From Mikania micrantha (taxonomy: Eukaryota > Streptophyta > Magnoliopsida > Asterales > Asteraceae), in the NCBI GenBank assembly GCA_009363875.1, contig CM018685.1, positions 59,567,648 to 59,631,647 of the forward strand: a stretch of 64,000 nt of DNA. Reading direction: 5' to 3'. Every line of letters begins with the position of its first letter. Positions within the stretch are counted from its first letter, which is position 1. Shown here in pieces: positions 1 to 11,093 of the stretch. The translations under genes and the position numbers were made by a program. The notes beneath the pieces were generated by a model. That model was not told the DNA's origin. It saw only the letters and a program-made list of their open reading frames with translations, and ran no database searches.

Positions 1-43
1 AAACCTATTATTAATTATGACAGCAGACATAAGCCATACATAC

Positions 44-230
44 CTCTAGGGCCAAGAGCATCTGTAAGCTTATCGATTCCGGCCTGCATCGCCACCCTGA
101 TCAAACACAATCTCCTTAATTGGCTTTGCAATTGCTTCTTCTTCGTCTGATCGATCAGTTCACACTGACGAATCATTAATATTATTTTTAGCTCTAACCG
201 TTTTTTTTCCTTGCAAGCGGCTAAATCCAT
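44..230 (-). CDS. First exon of an unrecognised minus-strand gene, cut by the window edge
   Basis: An ATG at 230 opens 62 codons rich in Lys, Arg, Leu and Gln (starts MDLAACKEKKRLELK, later TKKKQLQSQLRRLC), which could form a basic amphipathic helix. The frame stays open to a good 5' splice site, GAG|GTATGT, with the intron starting at 43. A TATA box lies 85 bases upstream. Together these suggest exon 1 of a real gene running off the left edge. I do not recognise the family and see no signal peptide or membrane segment. It could instead be a chance ORF behind a chance TATA box. Confidence 0.45.
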
Positions 231-314
231 TGCTAAAATATAAATATTTGTTTGAGAAAATGAATAAAATTAATGAGAGAGAGATTGGTGTGAGAATATA
301 TGACCTTGAATTGA

Positions 315-322
315 TATTTATA
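315..322 (-). promoter_or_regulatory. TATA box of the left-edge gene
   Basis: The minus strand reads CTATAAATA, a canonical plant TATA box, 85 bases upstream of the ATG at 230. A start of transcription near 285 would give a 5' leader of about 55 bases. Confidence 0.5.
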
Positions 323-323
323 G

Positions 324-1089
324 GGTTTAATATAATAACAACTAGCACAATAAACCTCCTTGAGTCATTGTGTTGCGTTTGAAAATCATGGAAAAATTAC
401 GTTGATATTGAAAAGAAAGTTAAGAAACGTCAAACCATAACTTAAAAACGAAGTCAGTTTTGCAAAAAACGTTGTCCAATTTGGTTTCGAACAAAACTTA
501 TATGAAAAACTAGATACAATTGTGCTTGTTACGATGATATATTTGGAAATTATTAAAAAAAATAGTTTTAAAGTTATAAGAGAAAAATATATCATATCAT
601 GTGTGAAATAAAATAAAACATATTAAAATAACACATACTTTTTTTTTTAAAAGAAAATAATTTTTTCTATTTCAAATAAAGTAAGAGTGAAAGATTACGA
701 TAAACTGGCCGGTAAGCGAATAACTAGTTGCGTCAGAACCACCTTTTAAAAATAAATAAGTATTCATTTTTGAAATTTAAACTTGTTATGTGTTTAAATT
801 AAAACATAAATATTAACCTGTGTGAATTTTTAGGCGGCCAAGAAAGTAGATTTCAAAACCAAAAAAAAAATTAGGACATCATAAAAAACCACTTGTACTC
901 TTTAACTTATATAGTCATTTAGAATATTTGTATTTGAAAGAGATGGTAATGGGTTTGATTCTTTTATTAGCTTAGAACACATTTTTTTGTTTTATTTTTT
1001 TAACTCTAGTCCCTCCAGTGATTTTATTATATACCATTTAGTTTATAATGTTTTGACTTTACCTATAATACATGTTTTATATCTACTAG
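324..1089. other. AT-rich spacer without recognisable gene
   Basis: Homopolymer-rich, AT-rich DNA between the left-edge gene promoter and the copia LTR. The short ORFs here have no family resemblance and no splice or promoter context. I see no inverted repeats with duplications. Confidence 0.5.
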
Positions 1090-1798
1090 TGTAAGATCAA
1101 AATAGTCTGATGCTCATCAAAAGTCTTTTCCTTACAAGTCTTTTGCACTCGGAAGAATAAATGCTTCCGAAGGATGATTGTCTCCTTCCGGAAGCCATAC
1201 AAAGTCTCAAGCTTCCGAAGCCTTCTCAGCACCAACAGCTTCCGATACAATAGCTTTCGAAGATGCTCTTCTGTTAAGGTTTGCCTCACTTAAAGAAAGA
1301 TTCAGAAATGTTTTCCATCACCCAAATCAACTCAGAAGACATTCTCTAGCAAGTCAGCGGTAAATATTTATGTCAAACAAGCAAAAGACACTTTACACTA
1401 ATACCTTTTGTATTGTAGGCATTTAATGTAAAAGTCAAAGGAGTTATTTGTATTGAATGTAATTAATGTGGCTTGGCCTATCAAGGCACAACAATATACT
1501 AGTTTTAGCATTTACTTGTTTCTAGTATTTTGTCCAGTCGTGTATCCCTACGAGGATACAGCTGTAGGTTTTAGTATAAATATGTTAATGTGTAACTCTT
1601 GGCAAAAAAGTGTGCTTGAGTAAAGAGTCTTGTATGCTTTACATTTGAATGAGATATACTTTAACCTTGAAACATTTGCACTTTCAATCTTTTTTGTAAG
1701 CATACTTGTGATCAGAATTGATAGAGGTTCCGCATCTATCAATTCGATAGAAGATTAGCTGCATAAGTGTTGTGCAAGTCACATAACCCGATCCTACA
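1090..1798 (+). mobile_element. 5' LTR of a Ty1/copia element
   Basis: The segment begins TGTAAGATC and ends GATCCTACA, imperfect inverted termini of the TG...CA type. It is followed after two bases by an initiator-Met primer-binding site and then by a copia gag reading frame. It is about 709 bp long. Short direct motifs such as GCTTCCGAAG recur around 1160-1260. The matching 3' LTR is not in the window, so the element is truncated on its right by the Athila-like DNA. The left border is set by sequence form only because no TSD could be tested. Confidence 0.7.
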
Positions 1799-1800
1799 AG

Positions 1801-1812
1801 TGGTATCAGAGC
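1801..1812 (+). other. Primer-binding site, initiator tRNA-Met
   Basis: TGGTATCAGAGC is the standard copia primer site, complementary to the 3' end of initiator tRNA-Met. It lies two bases after the LTR end and confirms plus-strand orientation. Confidence 0.9.
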
Positions 1813-1904
1813 TATGACTCTTTAACTTAAGCAACTAACCGTTCTTAAGTCACCCGTTGCTCATCTTCTACTATTCACAGCCCTAAGACCTTTCTTCTTG
1901 CTCA

Positions 1905-2534
1905 AATGCTACCATTAGTAAGCATGATACTGAAAATGCTACTCTCAAAAGACCTCCCATGTTTACTTCAAACGATTACGACAGATGGAAGGATTCATCA
2001 TGAACCAAAACTTCAAACTATGGAAGTCAGTTCTTGAAGGACACTTTATTCCAACTGTTGTTGCTGCTAAAACTGATGGAGCAGTCGTGCCAAAAGATCC
2101 ATCTCTTTACTCAGATGAAGATTACAAGAAGATGGAAGTTGACTCAAAAGCGCTCTGGCTGATCCAAATGTCTATTCCTAACTTCATCATACATGCATTC
2201 AAGAAATGCAAATATGCTAAAGAGTTATGGAACTCTCTACAGCAGATATATGAAGAATCTGATGATGTGAAAGAGAACAAGGACATGCTCAAGCAGAAGT
2301 TTGAAAATATCTGTTAAGAGAACAATGTAAAGATGGCTTCTCAGTATCTAAGGTATGTACAACTCGTTGATGAATTAACTGCTGCAGGTGTAAAGATGGA
2401 AAACTAGGATGTGATAAGAAAGTTCTTGAGATATCTTCCACATGCATGGAACATTTACTCTGTCACCATCCGAAGAATAGAAAACCTTATAACACTGAAG
2501 TTGGGAGAGCTCTTTGGTATACTGAGTGCATAAC
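1905..2534 (+). pseudogene. Copia gag fragment, frameshifted and truncated
   Basis: Translation gives the N-terminal gag pattern of plant copia elements (UBN2/DUF4219 type): a Y-D-R-W-K then G-F-I-M-N-Q-N-F-K-L-W stretch near 1972-2020, followed by ALWLIQMSIP and KELWNSLQQIYEESD. A one-base shift separates the first part from the ORF starting near 1985. That frame ends at a TAA near 2315, and later gag-like sequence carries another in-frame stop near 2407. Similarity stops near 2534, where the Athila LTR fragment begins. Gag would form the virus-like particle. This copy cannot make it. Confidence 0.7.
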
Positions 2535-3070
2535 AAATGGGGATTTATGCCCACTCGGCATCCCCTCAAAACCCTAAAATAATGGCTTAAATATGGTGAT
2601 TAGCCAAAAATCCGAGTTTCCCGGCCTCCGGCGTATCATACACCAGGCACATGCGTATGATACACCCAACTGCTTAGCCTACGCCCAGAACTTTCTGCCA
2701 ACGCCCAAAACCAGGCGTATGGTACGCTGGCCGTATGATATGTCAGGCCGGTCCTACCAGATGCCTAAGCTGACCTCACAAGCAGCTTCGTCTCGTCGAA
2801 AAACTCAATTTTCATATATTATGGGCCCCGTAACTCATCTCCTAGCTCTAGTTATGCCTCCGCAAAGTTTTGGCCTTCCGAACTTTATGTTTTTGCACTC
2901 TTGATCACTCGGCTTCTCTTCTAATCACCCAATAAGATCCCGAACACGTCGTTAACCACTTAACACCTGAAATTCATAAGTACGCTCAAAGTAAACATGT
3001 TTAGGCCCAAGAATCAATAAAATCACAAAATTACACATCAAATAACACAAACAACAAATACGTGATCACA
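2535..3070 (-). repeat. Partial 3' LTR of the minus-strand Athila-like element
   Basis: On the minus strand the sequence directly after the polypurine tract begins TGTGATCACG, as an LTR should. Only about 535 bp remain before the join with copia gag, whereas the complete Athila LTRs in this window are about 1.7-1.8 kb. It contains a run of CGTATGATACGCC / CGTATGGTACGC words at 2625-2755. Confidence 0.6.
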
Positions 3071-3081
3071 TCCCCACACTT
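3071..3081 (-). other. Polypurine tract of the Athila-like element
   Basis: The minus strand reads AAGTGTGGGGA immediately before the LTR start. It is preceded by TTGAGGGCAAGCAAAGAAC, a motif I know from Athila-type gypsy elements. It would prime plus-strand DNA synthesis. Confidence 0.75.
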
Positions 3082-4629
3082 GTTCTTTGCTTGCCCTCAA
3101 GCAAAACTCATCAAAACTATTCAATCATCATAATCAAATACATTCCTCAATTTCCCCGCCAATTCTCGAATTAGGTTCGAAGGCATAACCAATTCACAAG
3201 ACTTACAACAATAAATAGTTTTACATCGTGACAAGTAAAAATGATTTTTCAAATAAAACATGGAACAACTTCTAATTAAACCTAACATGCTTTAAGTATT
3301 TCACATGAATGCCATGCACCACTCACAAGGTTCTTTCCACTTGGTTTATTTCTAAACTAGTCATGATGCATCAGTATATATATGTAAACTCTAAAATTGG
3401 AAAGTGACTGACCATCATCATAAGCTTGTATTGCAATCAAATTTCCACCGACTTGCTAAAACCATACACATATCAAGAGGGCTTGACGGGTTAGAATGAC
3501 AGGAAAGGGTTGCAGGTAGGCATAGAGAATTTGATAGTGACGAAAGGATAATGGAAATTCAAACTTATTGAACCAAACTACAAACACAATTTAACATTAT
3601 ACTACAAGGACTCTTTTTCTTGCTTCACACTAAGGTCATTTTGACCTAATATTCAACATTTTTTCTTTTTCTTTCTTTCTTTCTTTTTTTAACACAATTC
3701 AATCAACACAACTCAACTTGGATTCACTATATGGTTCAAGCTAAAATGGCTCGCAAGACACATTTTTAGTTAGTGCAATAGGTTTAACAAACGAATGGGC
3801 AATTGGCTCAACAGGGCGAACATGGCGACTAGGGGATTTTATCAAGGTTTGGTGGCACAAACAAACAAGGCTAAAACAATGGCTTATCTTAATGCCTCTA
3901 TCATTTCTGTGCAAGTATTCGCATACGATCTTAACATGAATTGCAACACAAGTTGTAACTTGGCAAACACTTTGGTATCACACAGAAACAACCAATTACA
4001 TGAATATGTTACAATTAAGGCTTAACTCTCACAAAAACGGTGGATAAAAGGTTAACGACACACAACATTCATGTTACTTACACTCTAGCATGTCACCCCT
4101 AATTAGTCATTGTTCTTTTGATGATTTCTAATAAAACTTGCCACAACCACTATCATGCAACTGAAAGAACAAGTTATGACAAAAAACCTAACCCAATATG
4201 TTAACACGTCAAAAGTTGATTATTTACATCAAAAATTCTGATTTTTAAGCCATTTGAGCCCGCTTGAAGGTTTCACAAAATATTTCAAATCTTTTCAATT
4301 CTAACCCCCTTCATCCCCACACTTACTTTAACATTTCCCTCAATGTTAAGATGCATCCAAATTATGACAGAAGTTAACATTACCGATTACACATGCCCAT
4401 CCAGAATAGGTTAACAACCGACAAAGAAACAAACAAGGAGTTTAACAGTATAAAACTACAAATACATTAAAAAGAGCACATGGACCTGATCTTATGCAGG
4501 ATCAGAGAGTGCGAAAATCATCCGGGTCATAGTTTGGTCTCGGTATAGGATCTCCAAACCATTGCTGATACAACGCTTCTGCTTCACTCTATTTGCTCCA
4601 AGGTTGAACGGGTCAGCCGATCCAATCTG

Positions 4630-6286
4630 TCATGCTGGTGGTGGCAAAGATACCCATGATGATGAGTGTGTCTGTGGGTATGGGTATGGGTATGGGTATT
4701 GGGTCACTAATCTATCAATCTCCCGAGAAGTGCTCCAATCAACCGGTTGTGGATGTGCCCGATAAGGACGACCTGCATAGCAATCCTCATAATGACGAAT
4801 TTGCTCATTATCCATGTACCTAGCATTGATTTCCTGTTGAGCAAAGTAAGTATTGCTTCGGGCAATGGATTCTTGCCTCTCCCGATGTCTCCGGTTTAGC
4901 TCATACGCCAGAGAATTGAGATCCCAATTCAAGTGTGCAATTGGTGGCCATTGATGAAAGTCTTTGGGCTGCATAGATTGCACAATGGCCTCCAAAATAT
5001 CATCATCCATCTGCCACTATGGCTGCCATGTCCTACTCCTCATGTTCCCACATCATCACCTTCATCTTCATCTCCTTCTTCCTCATGATCCAGCCCATCA
5101 CTTTGGTCCTCATCATCCGATTCAGCCACTGCTCATGTTTTCAACCCTTTCAATGTTTGTTTCGTGACTTTGTCCTTTCAAGATGTAATACCGGTCAATG
5201 GTGGTACTTGCTCAAAGTAAACGTCTTATGCATTTTCCTAACATAAGGTGTTTTCTCATGAAGTGCCCGTTGTTGTCGCATCAAAGCAGTGATCAGTCTG
5301 CAATGGGGCACCATCTTTCTCTCCCGACTTTCTCTGCTAGCCCAAATGTTCAGCATTACCAGATGTCTCAATAAAAGTACTTCCTGCTCGGTGAGTAATG
5401 CATGAAGTACCCTTAGCTCGTAATGACACACCTTCATCTTATCACCCATCCTTGGAATCACACTAGATCTTGAAATGATAGCCAATATCTTGGTCAAAAC
5501 ATTCAAATCTCTTCAAAGCATGTCACCTGTTATCCATGTCGAAACAATTATGAAGGATAGCAAGACCCTCTTCACCACTTAAACTTTTGTCAAACATCTG
5601 TTTGTCTGGTGGATAAACATACATCCAGCGCGCAACGAATCAAATGGCACTGCCCGACGAATGGTTGTAAACGACATTACCACTTCAACACCTCCAACCA
5701 TTCATATAAGTTTCATTGTCAGTAGAGGATTTGATACCAATTCCTTCCTCAATGTTGCCATCCACCCAATGATTGCTTTCACCAGAATCTTATCTTGACC
5801 TTCTTCATCTCGAAATGTCAAAGCGGCTTCCCAACCCAATCTCTGAAAACATTCCACTATGCCCAAAGCAGTACATTCTGGCGTCAATACAACTCTCTCT
5901 GTGACCATGGCATCCTCTTTGCGTTTCAATTTATCCATCTTTTCATGATACAACTCCTCTTTCCAAACTTCAGGTAAGGTAGACAAGTGCTCATCCCTTT
6001 GCCATGTGGGCTTTGGGATATTTTCGACCTCTACTTCCATCTGTCTTCGTTCACTCGCCCTCATTTGAGGATTTTGTTCTTCCTCACTGTCATCATTATC
6101 AACCAATAAAGTTCCTCTTCTTGGCAATTGCTTTCTGTCTTGAACTTGACCCTTGTTCAGATGTTTGTTTCCCCTTTCCTTTTCTGTGTCGGTTCCACAT
6201 GTTCCCTGCAAAAGAATACCATTTCGGATACAATGAACAATCACCAAAAACACCACATTCCATCCCACTGTGGTAATGCAACACAA
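4630..6286 (-). pseudogene. Athila post-pol (env-position) ORF, broken
   Basis: Three minus-strand pieces lie in order. 6286-5702 is acidic and Lys-rich and ends in a segment containing FQRLGWEAALTFRDEEGQ. 5506-5195 contains VIPRMGDKMKVCHYELRVL and MLNIWASRESRERKMVPHC. 5010-4630 ends in a Tyr-Pro repeat encoded by a GGGTAT microsatellite. I recognise the middle block as part of the conserved ORF that many plant Athila elements carry downstream of integrase. Its biochemical role is not established, and the env label is positional. No membrane segment or signal peptide is convincing here. Frameshifts separate the pieces. Confidence 0.6.
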
Positions 6287-6299
6287 CCCCCCAATTCAA

Positions 6300-7314
6300 G
6301 TATTGGTCTTAACATGTTACTCGTGCAAAACTTCAACATTGAGTTAACTATCAGTTTTAAATCATGAAGCTTTGACCCCTTACATTACCTCACCATTGTC
6401 ACTGTATGCATAATCAAACACCACATAACCCAATAAGTGCTTGATTTCCCTTGCATTCCCACATGATACCCATATAGCTTTAACATTTGAACAAATTAAC
6501 ACCATGCTATGTGCAAAAGAATGTCAATCTTGCATGGGACTCACCACACTCACATTTAATCAAAGAAGTACCATGTAAAACACTCAATGTACGAGAAGAA
6601 ACATACCTTGATGTTGAACGAAAGGTTGAAAAGATAGAAATATGAAGCTTGAACTAGAAACCCCAAAAAGTCAAGAATTTTTGGAACTTTAACCTTTAAA
6701 TACTTCCAAACCAATTAAAATCTCACCAAATCGACAGTAGATCTGTGTTCTCTTCGAATAATACCCAAGATTGATATAAAGTTTGTCTGATTTGGCTAAT
6801 GATTAATGGAGTTTGAAGTGGGTGAAAATCTAGGGTTTTTGAGAGAAAAATTTGAGGAGAGGAGATTGGATGAAATGATAAGTGTTTGGAAGTAGGTATA
6901 GGCCGAAATCAGTGTCGGTGGTTCGAATTTGGGGTGAAAACGGGTAAAAATTGGTCAAAATGGTTTTTTTGTGTGAAAAATGGAAAAAAACTAGGCTGAC
7001 TAGTCTTTGTCGTATGATACGTCGGATAGGGGCATACCATACGCCCAACGTATGGTTTCGGGCGTAAGGATCAGCATAGACAGAGACGCTTGGGCGTAGG
7101 ATATGGGGTCCGGCGTATGACACGCTGGGTTTGGGCGTACCATACGCCGAAGGCCAATTTTTTTTTTTTTGCAACTTTTAAACTTTTGATAAAAAAAATA
7201 AATTACTTAAAAAAATCAAAATTTGTTATTGTTTGTTTATTTTGGCCCCGACCTACCATACCCCCAAACACCCCAGAATTGCACCAATTTGACCTCTAGG
7301 ACCATCCAAGGACT
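6300..7314 (-). other. Non-coding leader before the post-pol ORF
   Basis: No protein similarity is visible on either strand. On the minus strand the segment opens with CGTATGGTACGCC-type words (7010-7160) and continues into pyrimidine-rich DNA ending near the post-pol ORF. It resembles a leader or internal promoter region, but no TATA box is convincing. Confidence 0.45.
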
Positions 7315-7489
7315 TCCCCACACTTACGAGCTGCAATGGTGACTAAAAAAAATTATCCCAAGAAAACAAAAACAAATAAAAACATCCCAAATAAATACAC
7401 CTACGAAAACGGAAACTAATTAAAACGATGGGTTGCCTCCCGTGTAGTGCTTAGTTTATTGTCGCTAGCTCAACAGTACCAGGCCCTTC

Positions 7490-8655
7490 TTACTCGGGTG
7501 TGTTAATCAGAAAAGTGCAACAAACATTTTCTGATTGCTTTGCTAACCTCTTAATGTCACTAGCTTCCATGTACGACTTCAAACGATATCCATTCACTAC
7601 CTGTCGTAAGTGATCTTCAAAGTCTTCAATCTCAAAATTACCCACACGGATAATGGAACACGGTACAGTCCACTTGCTTTTGAATTTTCCAAGTAAGAGC
7701 TTTAACTTATAATTGTAAAGCCACACCTTCTGTCCCACTTCAAACTTACTCAGATGAAGTTTCACATCATGAACGGTTTGGTTTTGGCTTTGTAAGCTGC
7801 TACACATTCATATGCCTTATCCCTCAATTCTTCAAACATGCACAAATTAAGCTTCCTTTCCTTACGTGCATTGTCATAATCCAAGTTAACACTTTTAATT
7901 GCCCACAATGCTCGATGTGCAAGTTCAACCGGTAAATTAAATTATTTCCCATAAACCAATCGGTATGTTGTTGTGCTAATAGGAGTCTTGTATGCCGTGT
8001 GGTACGCCCATAAATTATCGTTCATCTTCGTTGACCAATCCTTACGGTCGACGCACACGATTTTTTTTGTAAAATCTCTTTGATTTGCCTATTGGACACT
8101 TGCACTTGACCACTTGTTTGAGGATGATATGGAGCGGCAATCCTATGATCTATGCTATATCGTTTGAAAAGTTTGCCAAAGTGAATTTTTAAAATGGGAT
8201 CCCCCATCACTTATGATCTCATGAGGGAGCCCACTTGTTTGAGGATGATATGGAGTGGCAATCCTATGATCTATGCTATATCGTTTGAAAAGTTTGCCAA
8301 AGTGAATTTTTAAAATGGGATCCCCTATCACTTATGATCACATGAGGGAGCCCAAATCTTGAAAAGATGTTTGATTGGACAAACTTACACACAACGATAT
8401 GGTCATTCGTCTTAGTAGCGATTGCTTCAACCCACTTTGAAACATAGTCCACTGCTACTAAGATATACAAGTTCTGAAATGAGTTAGGGAATGACCCATA
8501 AAGTCGATGCCGCAAACATCAAAAATGTCCACAACAAGAATGGGGTGCATGGGCATCTCATTTCGTTTTGAAATGCTCCCCATCTTTTGACAATTTAAGC
8601 AATTTTTAGCGAACTTAAAATCATCCTTAATAATTGTAGGCCAATAAACCCACAA
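7490..8655 (-). pseudogene. Integrase core and C-terminal region (Athila-like), broken
   Basis: Minus-strand fragments in three frames give integrase blocks in order. CLNCQKMGSISKR is the end of the HHCC zinc domain. GIDFMG and VAVDYVSKWVEAIATKT hold the first part of the catalytic core, with the first acidic residue in GIDF. DRGSHFKN carries the second acidic residue, and HHPQTSGQ-like HPQTSGQVQVSNRQIK precedes the third. 7807-7490 is the C-terminal part (KLHLSKFEVGQKVWLYNYKLKL). The enzyme would insert element DNA into the genome. A 121-bp tandem duplication and further stops make it non-functional. Confidence 0.75.
8111..8352 (-). repeat. 121-bp tandem duplication inside integrase
   Basis: The block beginning CACTTGTTTGAGGATGATAT at 8111 is repeated from 8232 with only a few substitutions. 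121 is not a multiple of three, so the duplication shifts the integrase frame. Confidence 0.85.
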
Positions 8656-9341
8656 GACAACACTTTATGCCTCGTTTTCAGGCCACTGAAATGACCACCA
8701 CATGCAGATGCATGCAAGTGTTGTAGAACTGATGGGATTTTTGAATCTGGAATGCATCTTCTAATTAGTTGATCTGCTCCCACTTTGAACAAATCTGGCT
8801 CGTCCCAAATGTAATACTTCGCTTGAGCCAAGAATTGTTGCTTCCTTCTCTTTGTCCAATGTTCTGAAAGTGTACATGCAGCCAAATAATTTGCAAAACT
8901 AGCATACCATGGCTCGGTAGAAACATGTAACAACTGCTCATTAGGAAATGTTTCTTTAGTATCAAATCCCTGCTCTTTCTCATTGTGAATGACACGTGAC
9001 AAATGATATGCCTCCACATTTTCACTCCCTTTCTTGTCATGGATTTCCAAATCGAATTCTTGAAGCAAAATAATCCATCTAATCAGCCACGGTTTCGCAT
9101 CCTTCTTATGCATGAGGTACTTGACAGCAGTATGATCAGAATAAATAATAACCTTGCTACCCCACAAATATGACCTAAACTTATCTAAAGCAAATACCAT
9201 GACAAGCAACTTCTTTTCTGTTGTGGTGTAGTTAAATTGAACATCTGAAAGGGTTTTGCTTGCATAGTAAATTGCAACCAGTTTCTTATCCACTTGTTGA
9301 CCCAAAACAGCCCCAACCACATAATCACTTGCATCACACAT
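8595..9341 (-). pseudogene. RNase H and integrase zinc region (Athila-like)
   Basis: An open minus-strand stretch of about 248 codons starts at CDASDYVVGAVLGQ, the usual RNase H opening of gypsy pol. It continues with YYASKTLSDVQFNYTTTEK and YSDHTAVKYLM and ends with an integrase-type H-x-H zinc region (HLHASACGGHFSGLK). The RNase H would remove RNA from RNA-DNA hybrids. The frame is intact over this part, but pol is broken on both sides by frameshifts. Confidence 0.8.
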
Positions 9342-9371
9342 TATCTCAAAAGGTTTTGACCAATCCGACGA

Positions 9372-10276
9372 TTACCAAATTGGGGCTTCAACCAACTTTT
9401 GTTTAAGGACATTAAAAGCTGTGTCAGAATCATTATCAAAAGCAAATGTAACATCATTCAACAAGTTACACAAGTGTTTTGTAATGACGATGAAATTTTT
9501 GATAAATCTTCTATAAAACCCAGCATGTCCCATAAATGATCTAATGCCCTTAACATTCGTGGGAGGCAAAGTTGAGATAAGTTGCACTTTAGCATGATCA
9601 ACCTCAATCCCATGATTCGAAATCACATGACCCAATACATTGCCTTCTTGAACCATGAAATGACTTTTTTCCCAACTTAAGACAAGGTTGGTTTTCACAC
9701 ATCTTTTTAAAACCTTTGTTAATTGTTCAAGACATGTTTCAAAGGAAGGTCCAAAAATTGAAAAGTCATCCATAAAGATCTCCAAAGATTCCCCAACCAT
9801 ATCTGAAAAGATACTCATCATGAACCTTTGAAAGGTGGCTGGCGTGTACACAATCCAAATGGCATTCGTCTCAATGCAAAAGTACCATATGGACATGTAA
9901 AAGTGGTCTTTTGTTGATCATCTGGAATGGCTATCTGATTATACCTTGAATACCCATCCGAAAAACAATAAAACTTCTGACCTGCAAGATTTTCTACAAT
10001 CTGATCAATGAATGGCAAAGGAAAATGGTCTTTTGAAGTGGCTGCATTTAACTTACAATAATCAATGCAAATACGCGACGTGTTTACTGGCTGGGTTGCA
10101 ATCTCTTCACCTTGTACTGTCTGAGATTAGTAAATGATTCCAGCATCTAACCACTTGAGAACTTTTTTCTTCACCACTTCTCGCATGTTTTGATTATATC
10201 TTCTTTGAGTGTCGCGTGAAGGCTTGATCTTGTCATCTGTTATGATCTTGTGCATCACAATGGAAGAACTAATTCC
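9372..10276 (-). pseudogene. Reverse transcriptase (Athila-like), frameshifted
   Basis: RT motifs appear on the minus strand in the right order: PFIDQIVENLAG, FSDGYSRYNQI, TFTCPYGTFALRRMPFGLC (10018-9818), then TPATFQRFMMSIFSDMV and the catalytic box IFMDDFSIFG, with two Asp of the xxDD motif. RFIKNF and GHVISNHGIEV follow. A frameshift near 9850 lies between MPFGLC and TPATFQRF. Upstream of 10018 the fingers region is only partly readable because of in-frame stops. Confidence 0.8.
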
Positions 10277-11092
10277 CTACAAATCAGCTATGGTCCATCC
10301 AATTGCAGCTTTATGTCCCACCAACACTTCCATTAAAGCTTCCTCTTGTGCTTTGTCCAAATTAGCTGCAATAATAACAAGTAAAGTGTTATTTTCACCA
10401 AAGAAAGCATACTTAAGGTGTTTAGGTAACTCCTTAAGTTCAGATTTTGGTGGCTCTTTCAAAGAGGGCTTGAGTTTGGAGTATATGCTATCCGGGAGAC
10501 TCTCCACATGAATTCTCCATGATAGACGACCATAACTTGCCACTAGCACTTCCATCTTCCTATTCTCCTCATCCATTTCTTGTAACATGCTTGTCTCAAC
10601 CCTGTCACAAACAACACACATCTCTATGGTATCTCCTCCACTTTTGTGGGATAGACACCCGTTAATAATGTCTGCCATAAAGCATTCATCATTGACTCGA
10701 GAGTTAGCAATGTTAGAAAACACATTTAATTGTAGCTTCTGGTTGCCAAAAGTCATGTCCACTGTTCCAGTCCTACAATTAATCAAAGCATTAGAAGTGG
10801 CCAAAAATGGACGACCCAAAATCACTATGGGTTGCCTTTAACGGATCGGTCATGGCATAATCCAAAACCAAGAAATCAACCAGGTAGTAAAAACCCTCCA
10901 CCATCACAATTACATCAGAAACAATTCCCCTAGGAAGCTTGGATGTCAAATTGGCCAACACACGGTGGTGTCGGCTCGTTGTAATGGGCCAAAGTAATAT
11001 TGATCATACAAGTTACCCGGTAGAATGCTTATACTTGCTCCAAGATCCAATAATGCTCTTTGTATTTTAAAGTCACCCATTTGAATTAGTGA
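10277..11092 (-). pseudogene. Aspartic protease region and linker to RT (Athila-like)
   Basis: The minus strand encodes ALLDLGASISILP near 11030-11070. This is the retropepsin D-x-G-A box with the Leu typical of Athila and related elements. MILGRPFLATSNALINC, the conserved second block, follows from 10825. A linker ending in KAAIGWTIADL (10277) leads to RT. Stops and shifts near 10840-10980 break the frame. Gag should lie further right but is replaced by an LTR in the opposite orientation. Confidence 0.75.
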
Positions 11093-11093
11093 T

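Larger units (their letters stand above)
2535..11093 (-). mobile_element. Decayed Athila-like Ty3/gypsy retrotransposon
   Basis: Read on the minus strand, the order is protease, reverse transcriptase, RNase H, integrase, a non-coding leader, an extra post-pol ORF, a polypurine tract and part of the 3' LTR. This order, with an ORF after pol and a GAGGGCAAGCAAAG...AAGTGTGGGGA tract, is characteristic of Athila elements. Gag, primer site and 5' LTR are absent, because the element stops at 11093 against an LTR of opposite orientation. Many stops, frameshifts and a 121-bp duplication break pol. The left end joins copia gag with no visible TSD. Confidence 0.8.

Noticed and set aside
4562..5246. Several plus-strand ORFs over the GGGTAT microsatellite and nearby
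   Set aside because: They are the reverse of the Athila post-pol ORF and have no family pattern of their own.
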